The notes under the pieces: model-generated
Databases searched by the model: none
What the model was told of the DNA's origin: nothing
Seen by the model: only the letters and a program-made list of their open reading frames with translations
Made by a program: the position numbers and the translations under genes
Source of the DNA: Monocercomonoides exilis
Taxonomy: Eukaryota > Preaxostyla > Oxymonadida > Polymastigidae
Length of the DNA stretch: 64,000 nucleotides
Direction of reading: 5' to 3'
Assembly (NCBI GenBank): GCA_001643675.2
Contig: LSRY02000023.1
Location: forward strand, 597,001 to 661,000
Part shown: piece after piece, positions 12,450 to 23,948 of the stretch
Numbering within the stretch: position 1 is the first letter of the stretch
Layout of the letters: every line of letters starts with the position of its first letter

Positions 12450-13526
12450 TGGAATGAGATGTTTTGAATTTTGTGACTCACAATTATTTGTTTTTCTTGT
12501 TTCATCATTTCACAAAATGGCAAAAATAATTTATATTTATAAGTTTGTTCAAAAGAATTTTTCAATCTTGCCTCATCAAAATGAAGTGAAGCAACAAGAA
12601 AAAAAAATCAAATAAAGGATGATGTGCCCCTTTTTTTTTAGAAAGCTCTTCCTCAAATCACACATTCTGTTTGTCATATTCAAAGCGATTCCTTCTGTTT
12701 TCTGAACGCATTCTCTTTGTTGATACTTTCAACAGCTCCTTTTCGATATATTACACACTTCTTCAGATTTGAGTGTTTTCGCTTGACTCTTCAGTCGTGT
12801 TTCCTGACACATCCATTCGAAATTGCACTTTCATATCAATAATAATAACTTTCACCCATCTATTTTAATGGGGCAGATAATAAGACTTAAGAATTTATAT
12901 TTCCCCATCTTTTTTGAAATGAATTAGCAATTTGATGTGTTTCATATTTTTCTTGCGACACACATTCGTCTCTTAGATTCTCTTTTTGATCGTTGGGTTA
13001 AAATTTTTCATCTTCCGTTCTCAGAAATCAGATGGAATTTCGATGAATGACAAGGGTTGAAGTTAAAGGAATACAGAACTACTTTTAATATCTGAAATAA
13101 AACAAATACTAATGATGATTGTGCTAATTCATATCAATTTTTCCGTAAGACTCTTTAGGAGGCAAATCATTTCAGGATGAAAAAACAAAAATAATTTAAC
13201 AGTGCAAAATTAGTTCTTATTTTGAAAAAAAATTCGATCGATACAAAATTCATGAAAAATTATTGTCGCAAAGGTCTAATTCAATAATAACAACTTTTAT
13301 TTTTAACAACAAATTGATTGAAACAAAACGAGCCATTTTTTTGATTTATCAGATGATTATTCACACAGAGGAAGATCATTCATCTTCGTATTCGATTTCA
13401 CTTCTAACTTTTTGAGTGAGCAAATTGGTATTGATAAGATTATATCGTTTTAGTTCCATTCATCATTAATTGTACCATTATAGAAAAGCTTGATCATATA
13501 ATTGAAAAACTTTGATCGTTTTCTTA
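12450..13526. other. Intergenic spacer
   Basis: About 1.1 kb of AT-rich DNA between two plus-strand genes. No coding exon or repeat was recognised. Confidence 0.5.
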
Positions 13527-15008
13527 ATGTGGCTTTTGGAATTGTGTTTTATTGTTGAATTTATCCTAAGTGATGACGATACGGTTACGTATTATGTCCA
13601 ATTTGAAAAGGGTGTAAATAGCGAAGATTGTGGAACAAAAGAAAAGCCATGCTTTGAGTTGCAATATTTGATGAAGAAAACGAGCAATGATTTGAAGCGC
13701 AGCATATCTTTAGAGCCATTCACTTATTATGTTGATGGAATGGACATTCTCAAAGGTGAGGTAACCGTCTTCAATTCAAAAGAATCTGATCAAAACTGCT
13801 GTTTGAATAATAACAAAGGTGAATATTTTTTCAAAGTTGAAGAGGCAAAACTTACATTGGAATATATAAACATTACACTTACATGGAAAACTGATAGCTT
13901 TCCCATTGCCTTTATTTTGAAAAATTCATCAGTTTCACTTTATTGCCCAATATTTTATTCAAATTTTCTTGAATCAGAAGAAAATATGAGCGAAGCCCAT
14001 CAAGTTATTACTGCAGTTACCTCCAACTTAACTATTCGAAAAGTTCATTTCACAGATCTTTCGACTTGTGATAGAAAACATTTGAAAGATGCAGAAGTTT
14101 GTAATTGGAATCATGCCTGTTTCGAGCTGGATAATTGTACGACAAAAATAAGTGATTCGGACCTTTCAAGCACTTTTGGGACTATATTTATGGATCAAGG
14201 CTCACTTAAACTGAGTAACGTAGAGTTTTCTTCGTCAATAGTTGAAAATGTGTATAATTCAAGAAGACCTCTGACGTGCATTGGAGATGGCCTCGTCAAT
14301 GCAAGTGGCACTTATGAAAAATTTGGAAGCGACGAAGAGGGAAATTTCTTTGACCTGAGAAAATGCCGAGCAGCTGGAACGTCGCTCACTGTAGATCGCG
14401 AGCCGTTTTTCACTCCTGCTGTCAAATCCGTTTCTAAGGCGGAATTAGTTACCGGTGGTACTTATAAGCTGACTATATTTGTTTTGCATTATCTGCCTTG
14501 CGAACTGAAGTTCTGTGCAAACGGGACGGACAATGAGCTCCGGAAGCTTGCCATCATGCCTGTCGATACGTATTATATTCGAGTTGAAATACACGAAAAC
14601 GACTTCCCAGCGAGATTCAATGCCACTTTTGAGTATCCTACGACGAACAAGGCATACAAGCAGTCCCGTCCGTTTGTTGTGGACATGGACGATCTGCTCT
14701 TCCGAAAACACACATCTGACGACAGAAACAAGCTGACACCCGGCGGCATCGCGGCCATAGTCATTGTGGTTGTGCTGCTTGTGATATCAGTTGTGACCGT
14801 TGTTACTGTTGTCTGTGTGGTCACCCGAAGGAGGAAGAAGAGCACCGCGTTTGTTGGGACAAATATGGCTCCAATGAAGGGACAGACAGCGATGGGCGGA
14901 GGATACGACAAGAATGCGTATGCCTATCAAGGATATGCGGTAACAGCTGCTGCACAGTCTGCGCTGTACCAACCAAACGAAATGCAGATGAACCAGATGC
15001 CTTATTAG
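13527..15008 (+). CDS. Type I membrane surface protein with signal peptide and C-terminal TM helix
   Basis: The chosen start is the ATG at 13527 and gives 493 residues. Residues 1-19 form a hydrophobic signal peptide (MWLLELCFIVEFILS). The ectodomain is Cys-, Asn- and Ser-rich with many N-x-S/T sites and repeated short hydrophobic beta-strand-like segments, compatible with a pectin-lyase-like beta helix, although the repeats are weak. A single membrane helix lies at about residues 407-433 (IVIVVVLLVISVVTVV), followed by a basic stop-transfer RRRKK and a short tail rich in Gly, Ala, Tyr and Gln ending MNQMPY. The first two-thirds of the gene is much more AT-rich than the last third (from about 14350), as if the two halves have different histories. 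A relative with the same plan lies at 23.9-26.0 kb. Likely a cell-surface protein; ligand unknown. Confidence 0.8.
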   Translation: MWLLELCFIVEFILSDDDTVTYYVQFEKGVNSEDCGTKEKPCFELQYLMKKTSNDLKRSISLEPFTYYVDGMDILKGEVTVFNSKESDQNCCLNNNKGEYFFKVEEAKLTLEYINITLTWKTDSFPIAFILKNSSVSLYCPIFYSNFLESEENMSEAHQVITAVTSNLTIRKVHFTDLSTCDRKHLKDAEVCNWNHACFELDNCTTKISDSDLSSTFGTIFMDQGSLKLSNVEFSSSIVENVYNSRRPLTCIGDGLVNASGTYEKFGSDEEGNFFDLRKCRAAGTSLTVDREPFFTPAVKSVSKAELVTGGTYKLTIFVLHYLPCELKFCANGTDNELRKLAIMPVDTYYIRVEIHENDFPARFNATFEYPTTNKAYKQSRPFVVDMDDLLFRKHTSDDRNKLTPGGIAAIVIVVVLLVISVVTVVTVVCVVTRRRKKSTAFVGTNMAPMKGQTAMGGGYDKNAYAYQGYAVTAAAQSALYQPNEMQMNQMPY

Positions 15009-15170
15009 GATGTGGACATAAAACAGCCAACTAACGTGAAATTGAAGTTGCTTATATACTTGTCGAAGGGAGATGAGAGGAAAGAAATTGTAATTTGTGA
15101 TGTTTTTTTAATGAAAATGATGTGTAGGTCATATCATTTTCGGAGTTTACAATCATTGAAATTTTTATTT

Positions 15171-15230
15171 GATTTTTTGATTTTTTGATTTTTTGATTTT
15201 TTGATTTTTTGATTTTTTGATTTTTTTTTC
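15171..15230. repeat. Tandem 8-nt repeat (GATTTTTT)n
   Basis: About seven consecutive copies of an 8-nt unit lie 160 bp downstream of the membrane-protein stop codon. It is probably a simple microsatellite in the 3' flank. Confidence 0.9.
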
Positions 15231-15815
15231 TTTTTCAGCTTTTTTGGCAGTTTCCAACAATCTTTTATTTTTTATTTTTAATTTTTGGTTTAGTATTTAC
15301 AATCTTATTTGTGAGAAATCTCACGTGCCTGTAAAGTCTAATGAGAAAATTTGAATGTTTGTGCTGATCGGGTTTTTTCCTTTTCTTTTCTTTTTCTTTC
15401 TTTCTTTCTCACTTTCTCTCTTCATTCTATCACTCCATTCGATTTGGCAACGTATTTTGTCTCTCCAGTTATTCTTTTTTTTTGTTCGAGTTGTATAGGA
15501 TTGCATGTTTTGTTTTATTATTTGTTGTTTTTATTTTCAAGAATTCTTATAAATGCTTTTTTATATTTCGATATCTTCATTCTTTGTTTAAACTTTTTAT
15601 TGTGTTTATTTGATTTCTTCGGAACTCTTTCTTAAACATTGTTTACAAATAATAGAGCGAAAATAAGAAAAGTGTTGATTTGCAAAAATGATAAAAAATA
15701 ATTTAAAAAATTTTTCCGGAAATGTGAAATGATTATTGGATGAAGAACAAAACAAAAAATTTGAAGTGTATAAAAATAGAAAATAAATACAAATTGAAGA
15801 AAACCATGAACATAT
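15231..15815. other. T-rich spacer between convergent genes
   Basis: T-rich tracts with no supported gene. It lies between the plus-strand membrane protein and the minus-strand gene ending at 15816, so it should hold both 3' ends. Confidence 0.5.
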
Positions 15816-16435
15816 TTATTCTTCCGTTGCCCACAGACGCTTTCCTTCCACAGCTGCAAGAAGCTCAATCCTCCTCTGCCTTTTCTGCATAGCTCCCACA
15901 AACTGGTCCAGATGTTCAATAAGAATTTTCTTCTCCTCTGCACTGAAATCTCCAAACACTTTCTCACTTCTTCTTATTCTTCTTGCATCTTCTCCCATTC
16001 TCCTTTCTTCCTTATTAAAATTCTTGCTTCCAACTGCCTCTGTCCTCTTTTCCTTTGCCTTCAATCTGTTTGTGGCCTTTGACCTTTTCATCAAATGAAT
16101 TGATGAAACGGACTTGACTGCATCAATTGATTTGCTTTCCCAAATATCTTCCTCTCTTCTTTCTTCATTTCTGAAGCTTTCTTTTCTTTTGACCATCTTT
16201 TCACCGTCAAAATCTTCTTTCCTTCTTTCTAGGGTCAATTTTCCTTCAGTGGCAATAGAATTGTTATTTTTCACTTGCTCTTTCAAACAGGTTTGAGCAT
16301 CCTCGCCAAATAGTTCTTCAATGAGAGGAAACGAACACAACAAATATTTTCAATTCAATAAACAAACAAATAAAAATAAATGCAATTCAATCAATCATTA
16401 ATAAGCATACCAAATTCCTCGTTCCACAATTCCAT
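15816..16435 (-). CDS. Hypothetical charged, coiled-coil-like protein, two exons
   Basis: Exon 1 runs 16435-16411 (MELWNEEF plus one base) and exon 2 runs 16315-15816. The 95-nt intron begins GTATGC and ends TTGAAG, phase 1, and joining restores E-LFGEDAQTCLKEQ. The product is about 174 residues, rich in Lys, Arg and Glu, with probable helices. The best-conserved-looking part is the C-terminal FGDFSAEEKKILIEHLDQFV followed by a basic QKRQRRIELLAAVEGKR segment. A further upstream exon is possible, because the sequence before the ATG ends in a good acceptor-like tttttaag. I do not recognise the family. Confidence 0.6.
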
Positions 16436-17399
16436 TGCTTTTTCTTAAAAATATTCAATAGTTAGTCAGAAAAAAGAAACATCAAAGTTGAAAATGAGCT
16501 GATAAATAAAAACAGAGAAATTTGTGAAAATTATACCTATTTTTGTGCTTTATAAACTCAAAAAATATCAATGCTTTGTTTGCCGGCAGAATTCTTTCCC
16601 ACTTTTTATCTTTCTTTTTTCACTCAAAGCAATCGGAGGAAGCAAACATAAAACATCCCCAGCGAAATCTCCTTTTCTTTTCTATTTCAAAGATGGGTAT
16701 TCATTGAAAAATTGAAAACATTTTTCCCCTTTACAAAAAATCGAAATTGAAGATACAAGTATTGCGATAGATTTGCACATTTCATTTTATTTTAAATATT
16801 TGCTCAAAGCAAACTCTGCAAGTTCCAATGTATTTTGATTCCAAACGAATTGAACAAGAATGTATGCTTAAATTAGTTCACATCTTGTGCGTTTATTTAA
16901 TTTTGAAAAAGAAATCTTTGACCCTGCTCGCATATCAATTCCTCGTATCTTTGGTGCACAACAAAATCTCATACACTCGACATTTCTTTTGGCCGATAAA
17001 TATCATTAATTACTTGGTGAAAAATGAAGAATTTTTAAAAAACGAAAAATTTCTCTGCTGCTGAAGTTATATCAATTCTGAAAACATGATAGAACATATA
17101 TTAATAAATATCCTCTCAACAACTGAATGGCTGAAAATTAATATCTCATCAAAACGCAAGAAATTGAGATTCAATAAATATAAAAGAAAAGAAAGGGTGA
17201 GCTAAATTATTTTTGTAATTCTTATTCAAGAACAATATATATATATTTATATGACTTTGAGTTTGTTGTGCTGTGTTGAGGCGGATGAATCGAGACATTT
17301 GATTGAAAAATTGAACAAGAAAATAGATAATAATATGAAAAGAATGAAATTGTGAATTATGAAAGAGTGGCATTCACTAAATGGAGCTTAAATGTGTTT
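16436..17399. other. AT-rich spacer
   Basis: No coding exon could be supported. A plus-strand open frame at 16828-17064 has AT-biased codons and no motif. Confidence 0.45.
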
Positions 17400-17690
17400 T
17401 TCAAAATACGCAACAAAAGATAAAAAACCGAGTCATCATAGGCAGTCCAATCTTCTGCTCGTTCATTTCGCCTTTTTCACATGCGCAAACAAATTGCATA
17501 AATACATTGTAAACGCCTTCTCTTGAACTTTCTCAAGCTTCCTTCCAAATCATTGATGCTAAAATTCACATCATGATTCAGTAAAACTCCTGCTTCCTTC
17601 TGGACATTTCTTATATCTTCATGTCTTCTTTTCTTGATGAATATAAACCTTCGTCACTTCGCTCTTATCATCTTCCTCCCTTTATGACGC
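17400..17690 (-). pseudogene. Possible decayed coding segment
   Basis: The minus strand gives protein-like blocks in shifting frames, including EEDDKSEVTKVYIHQEKK and HDVNFSINDLEGSLRKFK, broken by stops. Base composition is less AT-rich than its surroundings. No family recognised. Confidence 0.25.
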
Positions 17691-18346
17691 TTCATGGCGC
17701 ATCCACACACCAAACATTGTAAAGAACTCAAATGCTTCAACAAAAAAACAAACAAATACGAACATGAAAAAAGAGTGAAAAATCAAGATAGCAAGCAGGC
17801 TCACAAATTGGCTGACTTAAAATATGAAAAGAAATACCAAAAAAAGATAAATGAAGAGAATTTGACTTTAAAAAAACAAAAATTAGTTCACAAATGCAAA
17901 ATCAATCAAAATAAGATTCTGTGGCCTGCTGAAACGAACAAATATTCGCAAAAGACGAAGATTTCTTTTCAATAACCAAAAAACATAAAAAAAGGTAAAT
18001 AAAAATCTTTTATAATAAAAACTAGAATGAATATTCAAAATCACATTAAAAGCAAATACAGCTAACATTATTAATATCACAAGTCGAAGAACATGATTAT
18101 ATAAAAAGAAGAGGAAAAATGGATTGAAAGAAAAGCAAAAAAAAAAAATGGATGAACATTATTAACTTTCAGTCCAAACATAAACCTCTCTAAAAATCAA
18201 TAAACAAACACAAATTGCAAATTACCTCGGAAAATATCAAAGAAAGCAAAGAATAATAGACGCAAGAGCATTCCCAGCAGCTGAAGAAACAACAATAAAA
18301 AAAATAAATTTTATTCAATGAATTATGAAATCAAAAGAACTGTTCC
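17691..18346. other. Spacer with a Lys-rich open frame
   Basis: An open frame on the plus strand (17694-17975) encodes a 93-residue Lys-rich peptide beginning MAHPHTKHCKELKC. It has no recognisable domain, and A-rich DNA generates such peptides easily, so I do not call it a gene. Nothing else was seen. Confidence 0.35.
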
Positions 18347-19787
18347 TCAGTGCTTCACAGACACCTTTAGCCCATTCGCACCAGCTGCGCCCACACCCAC
18401 ACCCACGCCCACACCCTCTCCGACAGCCACACTCACACCCACGCTCGTCCCCATCACCCCAGCTGATGCCACACAGCTCCCTGGATGTCCGTGCCCAGCC
18501 ACAGTCTGATGGCACACTCCCCCAACAGCCTTCACTTCGTCGCTCCTGACATCCTCCTGGCTCCCCTTTCTGTTCGTCCACATCCGCATCCACAGCAATG
18601 TTGTAGCACAGCAGCACAAGCACAGATGAAGAGTATGTTGTGAATGAGGCAAAAAAAGCACGCAAAAAGCAGGAATCAAGGATGGGGAAAAAATGTTATC
18701 AATAAAACAAATTGTAAAAGGATGGTTCAAAAAAGAAGAAGAAATCGAAAACCAAGAAGAAGAAGTGCAAACGATAGAGTTGGAGGTGCTGTTGTGCGAA
18801 TGGTTGTTGCGGTTGATGCGTTTGTGCCTGCAGAAGCAGACGAGAACGGAGCAGTCTGCAGCTGTGCACAAGAATTCGCATCTGCGCATCCAAACACATA
18901 TTCTGCACCCCACTGCGGTGGTATCTCCAAACTGGCAACAAAGTCCCATTTGCCAGGCGCAATCACTCCCTTCGTTCCAAATGTGATATGATCACAAGAG
19001 TACGGCAGTATTGAAGGGGGAAAAATATTGAGAAAAAAGATATTGAAAAATGATAGTACAAAAAAGAAACTGTGGAAAATTGAGTTAAAAATAATATTTC
19101 TACAAAAACAAATGAAATCAAAAGCACTGCATCTGAACTCCAGCATTCACAGCACACCTTTTCATCAACAACCAAGTTCACCCAAAACTTCTTCAGGTCA
19201 TAGTACACAACACGGTATGTGTCTGCTGTCAAATACAGGCGATAGTCCAGATGCTCCAAAAAGATCCGCTCCATCCGACACAGCTCGCTCAGCCCAATGC
19301 TCCCGTTCGAGCAAATTGCAAACGACTTTGTAGAACACGACACATCGTCCCATGCCTTCGATGCCACCATCAGGCTTGTAAACACAACCCGCTCCCAATT
19401 CAGCCCTGTCAGAATCAATCCCTTGTTCTTCCCCGCACTCAGAAACGACTCAAGATACACCATCCCGGCAATCAGGCACTCGGGCTCTATCTGTGCCCGC
19501 CGAAACAGCGAATACACAAACTTGTACACTCGTATAAAATCGGGGACAGAAGCTCGTACGTGTTCCTCTACTCCGCTCCCACTTGAGCTCCCTCCAAGCT
19601 TCTTGTTCTCGAAGATCCCATACTCTTTCTCCATCCCTGCAAATTTCCCTGCACGCACCACTTCCACATAAGTTTTTCGTAGAAGGCCATACACTGCGGC
19701 TGCAACGCCCTCCACCGTGCGATTCATTTGCAGCCCGTTTTCTCCACTTTTCTGACTCCCGTTCAACACGTTTCCGTTTGAACTCAT
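18347..19787 (-). CDS. Cyclin, PHO80/cyclin-Y type, predicted three exons
   Basis: Predicted exons are 19787-19158, 18969-18773 and 18569-18347. The phases (0 and 2) agree and the total is 1050 nt, 349 residues. Residues 84-198 carry the cyclin box: RVYKFVYSLFRRAQIEPECL, GMVYLESFL, TGLNWERVVFTSLMVASKAW followed by DD, and ERIFLEHLDYRLYLTADTYR. That pattern (Ile/Pro-Glu-Cys-Leu helix, N-W-x-x-V, A-S-K-x-W-D-D) is typical of the PHO80-like and cyclin-Y group, which activate PCL/CDK14-16 or PHO85-type kinases. Exon 1 is secure. The two downstream exons are inferred from GC-rich open frames and splice phase. The C-terminus is an odd Gly/Val-rich run (VAVGEGVGVGVGVG) made by a GT-rich repeat. The partner kinase is not in the window. 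Confidence 0.7.
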
Positions 19788-21337
19788 AAATCTTCCACCA
19801 AAAAACAATATTCAATAAGAAAACATGAATTTTTTTAATATAACATTTTTATTCAAAAAAAATAAGCTTGAAATCGAAATTTTGACAAAAAAAAGAATAC
19901 AAATTCTTCACAAAAATGAAAATGCAATCTCTATTTCTGAGCAAAATAAAAATATCAAGATAGCAACTTCTGCAAATAATAAGAAAATAAAGTTCATTTT
20001 GAAGTCAAAAACAAATAAACAAATTTATTTTCGAAAATCCAATTCTTAACTCTCTCAAAAAATTCGCATCTAGTTTCTTCACATAGATAAGCCATCCACA
20101 TACAATTATTTCCAAAGTGCAGAATAAATCCGGCACACAATGAGCAACAAAAACTGAAATGTCTGGATTAGCATTTATATATAAGTATGGTTGCATAGTG
20201 ATCATTTTGTTTTTTGAAAGAAATTTTCATTTTTGCTTTTTTTTAACCATTAAAGCAATGAGTTTTCATAAAGAGAAATATGAACAATTCGTTTAACGTT
20301 TTCATTTTGGTATATTTATTGCAATTGTTTAAGATTTTTTTGTTTTTATTATAAAAAAATAAACTTAAAAAATCCAAAAAGCATTTTTGATGTTTTGGAA
20401 ATCTCACTAAATGTGAATGAAAAAGGTTAGTTATCTTTCATTCAGTTGGCTGATGGATTTTGTACCTTTTTTGTTCCATCGAATTTCTAAGAAATCAAAT
20501 AATAACCAAGAGATGCTGATCAATAGAATTAGATAATTGATGGAAAAGAATACTCGAAGCATTGACGATAGAAAGCTTCAGATTTATCGTCCACTTTACA
20601 GTTAGTAGATATTTGCTAGCTTTCATGAATTCAGAAAATTATTTGTGATTTGTATATTTTCAAATCTTCTTCTTTCCCACAGCTCCAGAAAAGAAAATGA
20701 AGAGAAACATAATGAAATGGAGAAAGGATGTCCAAATGACATTATGCCCTTCCATTCTCACATGGCATGTCGCACAGATGCAATCGATGAAAGTGAAAGA
20801 TAAGTCTAATTGAATTTTTAAATTAATTTTTTCAAAGGAATCCGTGAGCATGCTTAAAACAAATGCAGAATGTGATAATTCATAATTTGCATCAAAATAT
20901 AAAACTCCACATTTTCTTGCTTTCATTCTCATTCACTTTCACAAAAGTCAAGAAATAACTTCCATTCAGGCTTTTTATCGTCCGATTTCTCTTCATCTTC
21001 AATAAAATTCAATTCTTGAAAAGGACGTTGGCTCATTTTATTCAGAAAAAACATTTTTTCGAAAGAAAAACGGATTTTTTTTAAAATGTTCCATTTAAAT
21101 TTGCTGTTGGTTTGATCAAAAAGAAATTAAAGATTGGAGTTTCTGGCTTTTCCAGCTGAGATCATTGAAGTTATTGCGCTTTCTTTTGTGCTTTTTTGAA
21201 GCAAATAGAAAAAATTTTTGAATTTTATTTGACGCTTTTTCTTTTTGAAAGATTATCAAAGATGTTTGTATTTGTCAAATTCGTTGATTATAAATCTGTT
21301 GTTCGATTTTGTATATCCAGAATAAATAGTTAACACA
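19788..21337. other. AT-rich spacer
   Basis: 1.5 kb between divergent genes, so it should contain two promoters. No exon or repeat recognised. Open frames at 19825-20049 and 20660-20932 show no coding-like composition. Confidence 0.45.
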
Positions 21338-22728
21338 ATGAGTGTTTATTACAATGGAACTCGAGAAATTACACTTGCTGATATATTCATAAGTTTGATG
21401 GATTTAATGTTTCAACAAGGTGATTGTCATTTTTTGGCTTTTTATCTCTTTGAAGAAATACTAGATGAACTAGCATGTTACTCTGAGAGTGAACAGGAAC
21501 AGAAGATTCTTGAAATGAATGGATTGATGGAAAAAATGGATAAAGAAGAATTTAAATCAGTTTTCACAGAAGAACTGTTTAATATAATAAACAAAATGAT
21601 TGAAGAAGAGAAACTTTCAATGGAAAATGCATGTTTATTGCTGAAGTGTATTGGATATTGGAACACGTTGAAAGGTGAATGGATTTATGATTTTAAACAT
21701 TCTTTGCTGTGCAGTAGGTTTATGAAGATGATAATTGATGAAAATGAGAAAACAGAAGGAAAAGATGAAAAGCTTCTTGTTGATCTTTGTGAAATCTATG
21801 TTTCTCTTAGCTACTATTTTCAATATGAATTGCTTTCAATTTGTGTGCCTTGCCTTCTGAAAGTTGCGTTTGAAAGAGAAAAATGCAAGGAAACACAAAA
21901 AGAAGTGGAAATGGCATTGCTAGCTTTGAGTGGCATTTATAAATTAAACGTGTGGGCAGTTCCATTCCATTTTGTTATTGTTATTTTTTTATATCTTTTT
22001 TTGATTAGGAATTTGGAGAAGGACTGTATTTTAATGAGGTCAAAGAAATCATAAAATTTCACCAGGAGTTTCACAACCTTACTCATCTTGCGTATTATTC
22101 TGCGTGGAAGTTTTTGATCTACAGATTTCATCGCCAAGAAGATTTGTATGATACTGTGGTATATGAGTTACACTTTGTTAGAGAGGCAGGAAGAGAATTG
22201 GAAGAGCTTGTAAAATGTGTGGATTGGAAGAAAAAAGAAGAGGAAAAAAGAGAGAAAGAAATGAAATATATAACGACTATATATAGATGGTTGAGCACAA
22301 TCCGCAGATTCTTTTCGGATTACGTATTAAAAGAAGAAAATTGTTTCGCATTGATTGCATGCTTGACGAGGCTGTGCAGATCAGCAAGAGAAAACTTCAT
22401 ATATATTTCCAGTTTAGCTTTCAAAGTAATTAAAAAGATTGCAGATACCAGACAATCTTTAATTTCTGTAAATATTTTAGTGAAAGGTGGAGCAATTGAT
22501 TTCGCACTGGAGGAGATACAGCAACCAACATTGGATACAGAATTGGCAGATGAATGTTATGCATTTTTTAAGAAAGTTTTTAGGAAATTGAGAGAAAAGA
22601 AGTATTGCGATATTGATAAAGCAATGAATAAAGCGATGAGAAAAATTATTATTGAAAAGTTGGAAGAAGAAGGATTTGATGATATTTTTAAAAGTTCTTT
22701 TCATTTTCTTCCATATTTAAGAACGTAG
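21338..22728 (+). CDS. Repeated helical family, copy B, with frameshifted C-terminus
   Basis: Exons 21338-21949 and 22009-22728 are separated by a 59-nt GT-AG intron in phase 0, at the same protein position as in copy A. The 443-residue product shares KMIEEEKLSMENACLLLKCI, EKLLVDLCE, CVPCLLKVAF, AYYSAWKFLI, LHFVREAGRELEEL and the VKGGAIDFALEEIQQPTLDT block. The N-terminus (MSVYYNGTREITLADIFISL) differs from copy A and may include an unrecognised exon structure. At the 3' end the frame stops at 22728. A +1 shift at about 22729 continues LFDLTLNVEEYFENV and stops at 22780, which is the family's usual C-terminal motif. The last 17 codons therefore appear lost by an indel, or the copy is a young pseudogene. 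Confidence 0.75.
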
Positions 22729-22780
22729 ACAACTCTTTGATTTAACATTAAATGTGGAAGAGTATTTTGAAAATGTTTGA

Positions 22781-23948
22781 GAAAAGGAAATCCATTTCAT
22801 TTTGAAACTCACAATTTTTCATATTCCTTTTTGAGTTATTTCCCAAAACTGAAAACAAACAATCATTTGAAGTCTTTTTTTAATCAAATATCATTAATTT
22901 CAATAATGATGCACCAGCAATTTTTTCACAGTTTCTTTTCAAAAATTGTTCTCAGGTTTACGTATTCCTTGTTAATAATTCATTTTTTCTTCGTCTTCAA
23001 CTTTTTTTAACTATTTTTCAATGAACAGGTTAGAATCACAATCATTTGGGACAAAATTTTTTGTTTTATGAATTTTGTTCCACACAGTTCTTTCAAAGAT
23101 TTTTTTCGATTTTTTATATTTATATATATAATATTGAAAGATAATGTTAGAATTATAATAATACGATTGCAGAAAAAGTTTGGAACAAATCATTGAATTT
23201 TTCATAAATGAAAGAATTCTCTCCCATTTCTTTTCTATTTAGTTTTGTGTTGTTGTACTTCTGAAAGATAAATGAAATGGTGTTTAACATTTATATGTCC
23301 ATATGTTTTCTTGGAATTACAATGATTAAAATGAAGATAATTTGCAAAAGTGTCACAATAAAATATTCTTTTCTGTTTCTTTCCTCAAATTTCAGCAAGA
23401 ATCGTTTTGTGTTTTTATTAACTTGGAAAACAATTTTTTTTCAAAAATATATTTTGCTTTTCATTAAAGAATTATTAATGAAGTTCCAATCTCATTGTAA
23501 AAATTAAGATAAAAAAGGTGGGAACAAATTACGTTAAGGTTAAAAAATTCCAAAATATTTTCTAAAAAAAAAAAAAAGAAAAAGAAAAAGAAAGAAAGAA
23601 AATACCAGTTTTGACTGGAAGCTTCTGCATTAATAAGATAAAGCTTATGAAAACAAAGAATCAAGAAAAAAAAAACAAGACTAATTGCAACAGGAAAACA
23701 AAAGAAGAGAACAGTATTCAAATAATAACGATATTTCCTCACGTTCCAGAAAACAACATAAACAGTTCCATCGACGCAAAGCTCCTCTAAAAAAATAAAA
23801 ACATAATAATATTCAATTTAATAAAAAATAATTATTATAATAATATTCTCGATCAATGCATCAAACGCAAAACTTCTTAAACGCAAATTCACTTAAAATT
23901 ACATAAATTTGGGTATGAATTCGAGCTTTCGTGTTTTTTGTTATGCAT
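22781..23948. other. AT-rich spacer with A-rich tract
   Basis: It lies between convergent genes. An A/G-rich low-complexity tract lies at about 23563-23610. No gene recognised. Confidence 0.5.
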
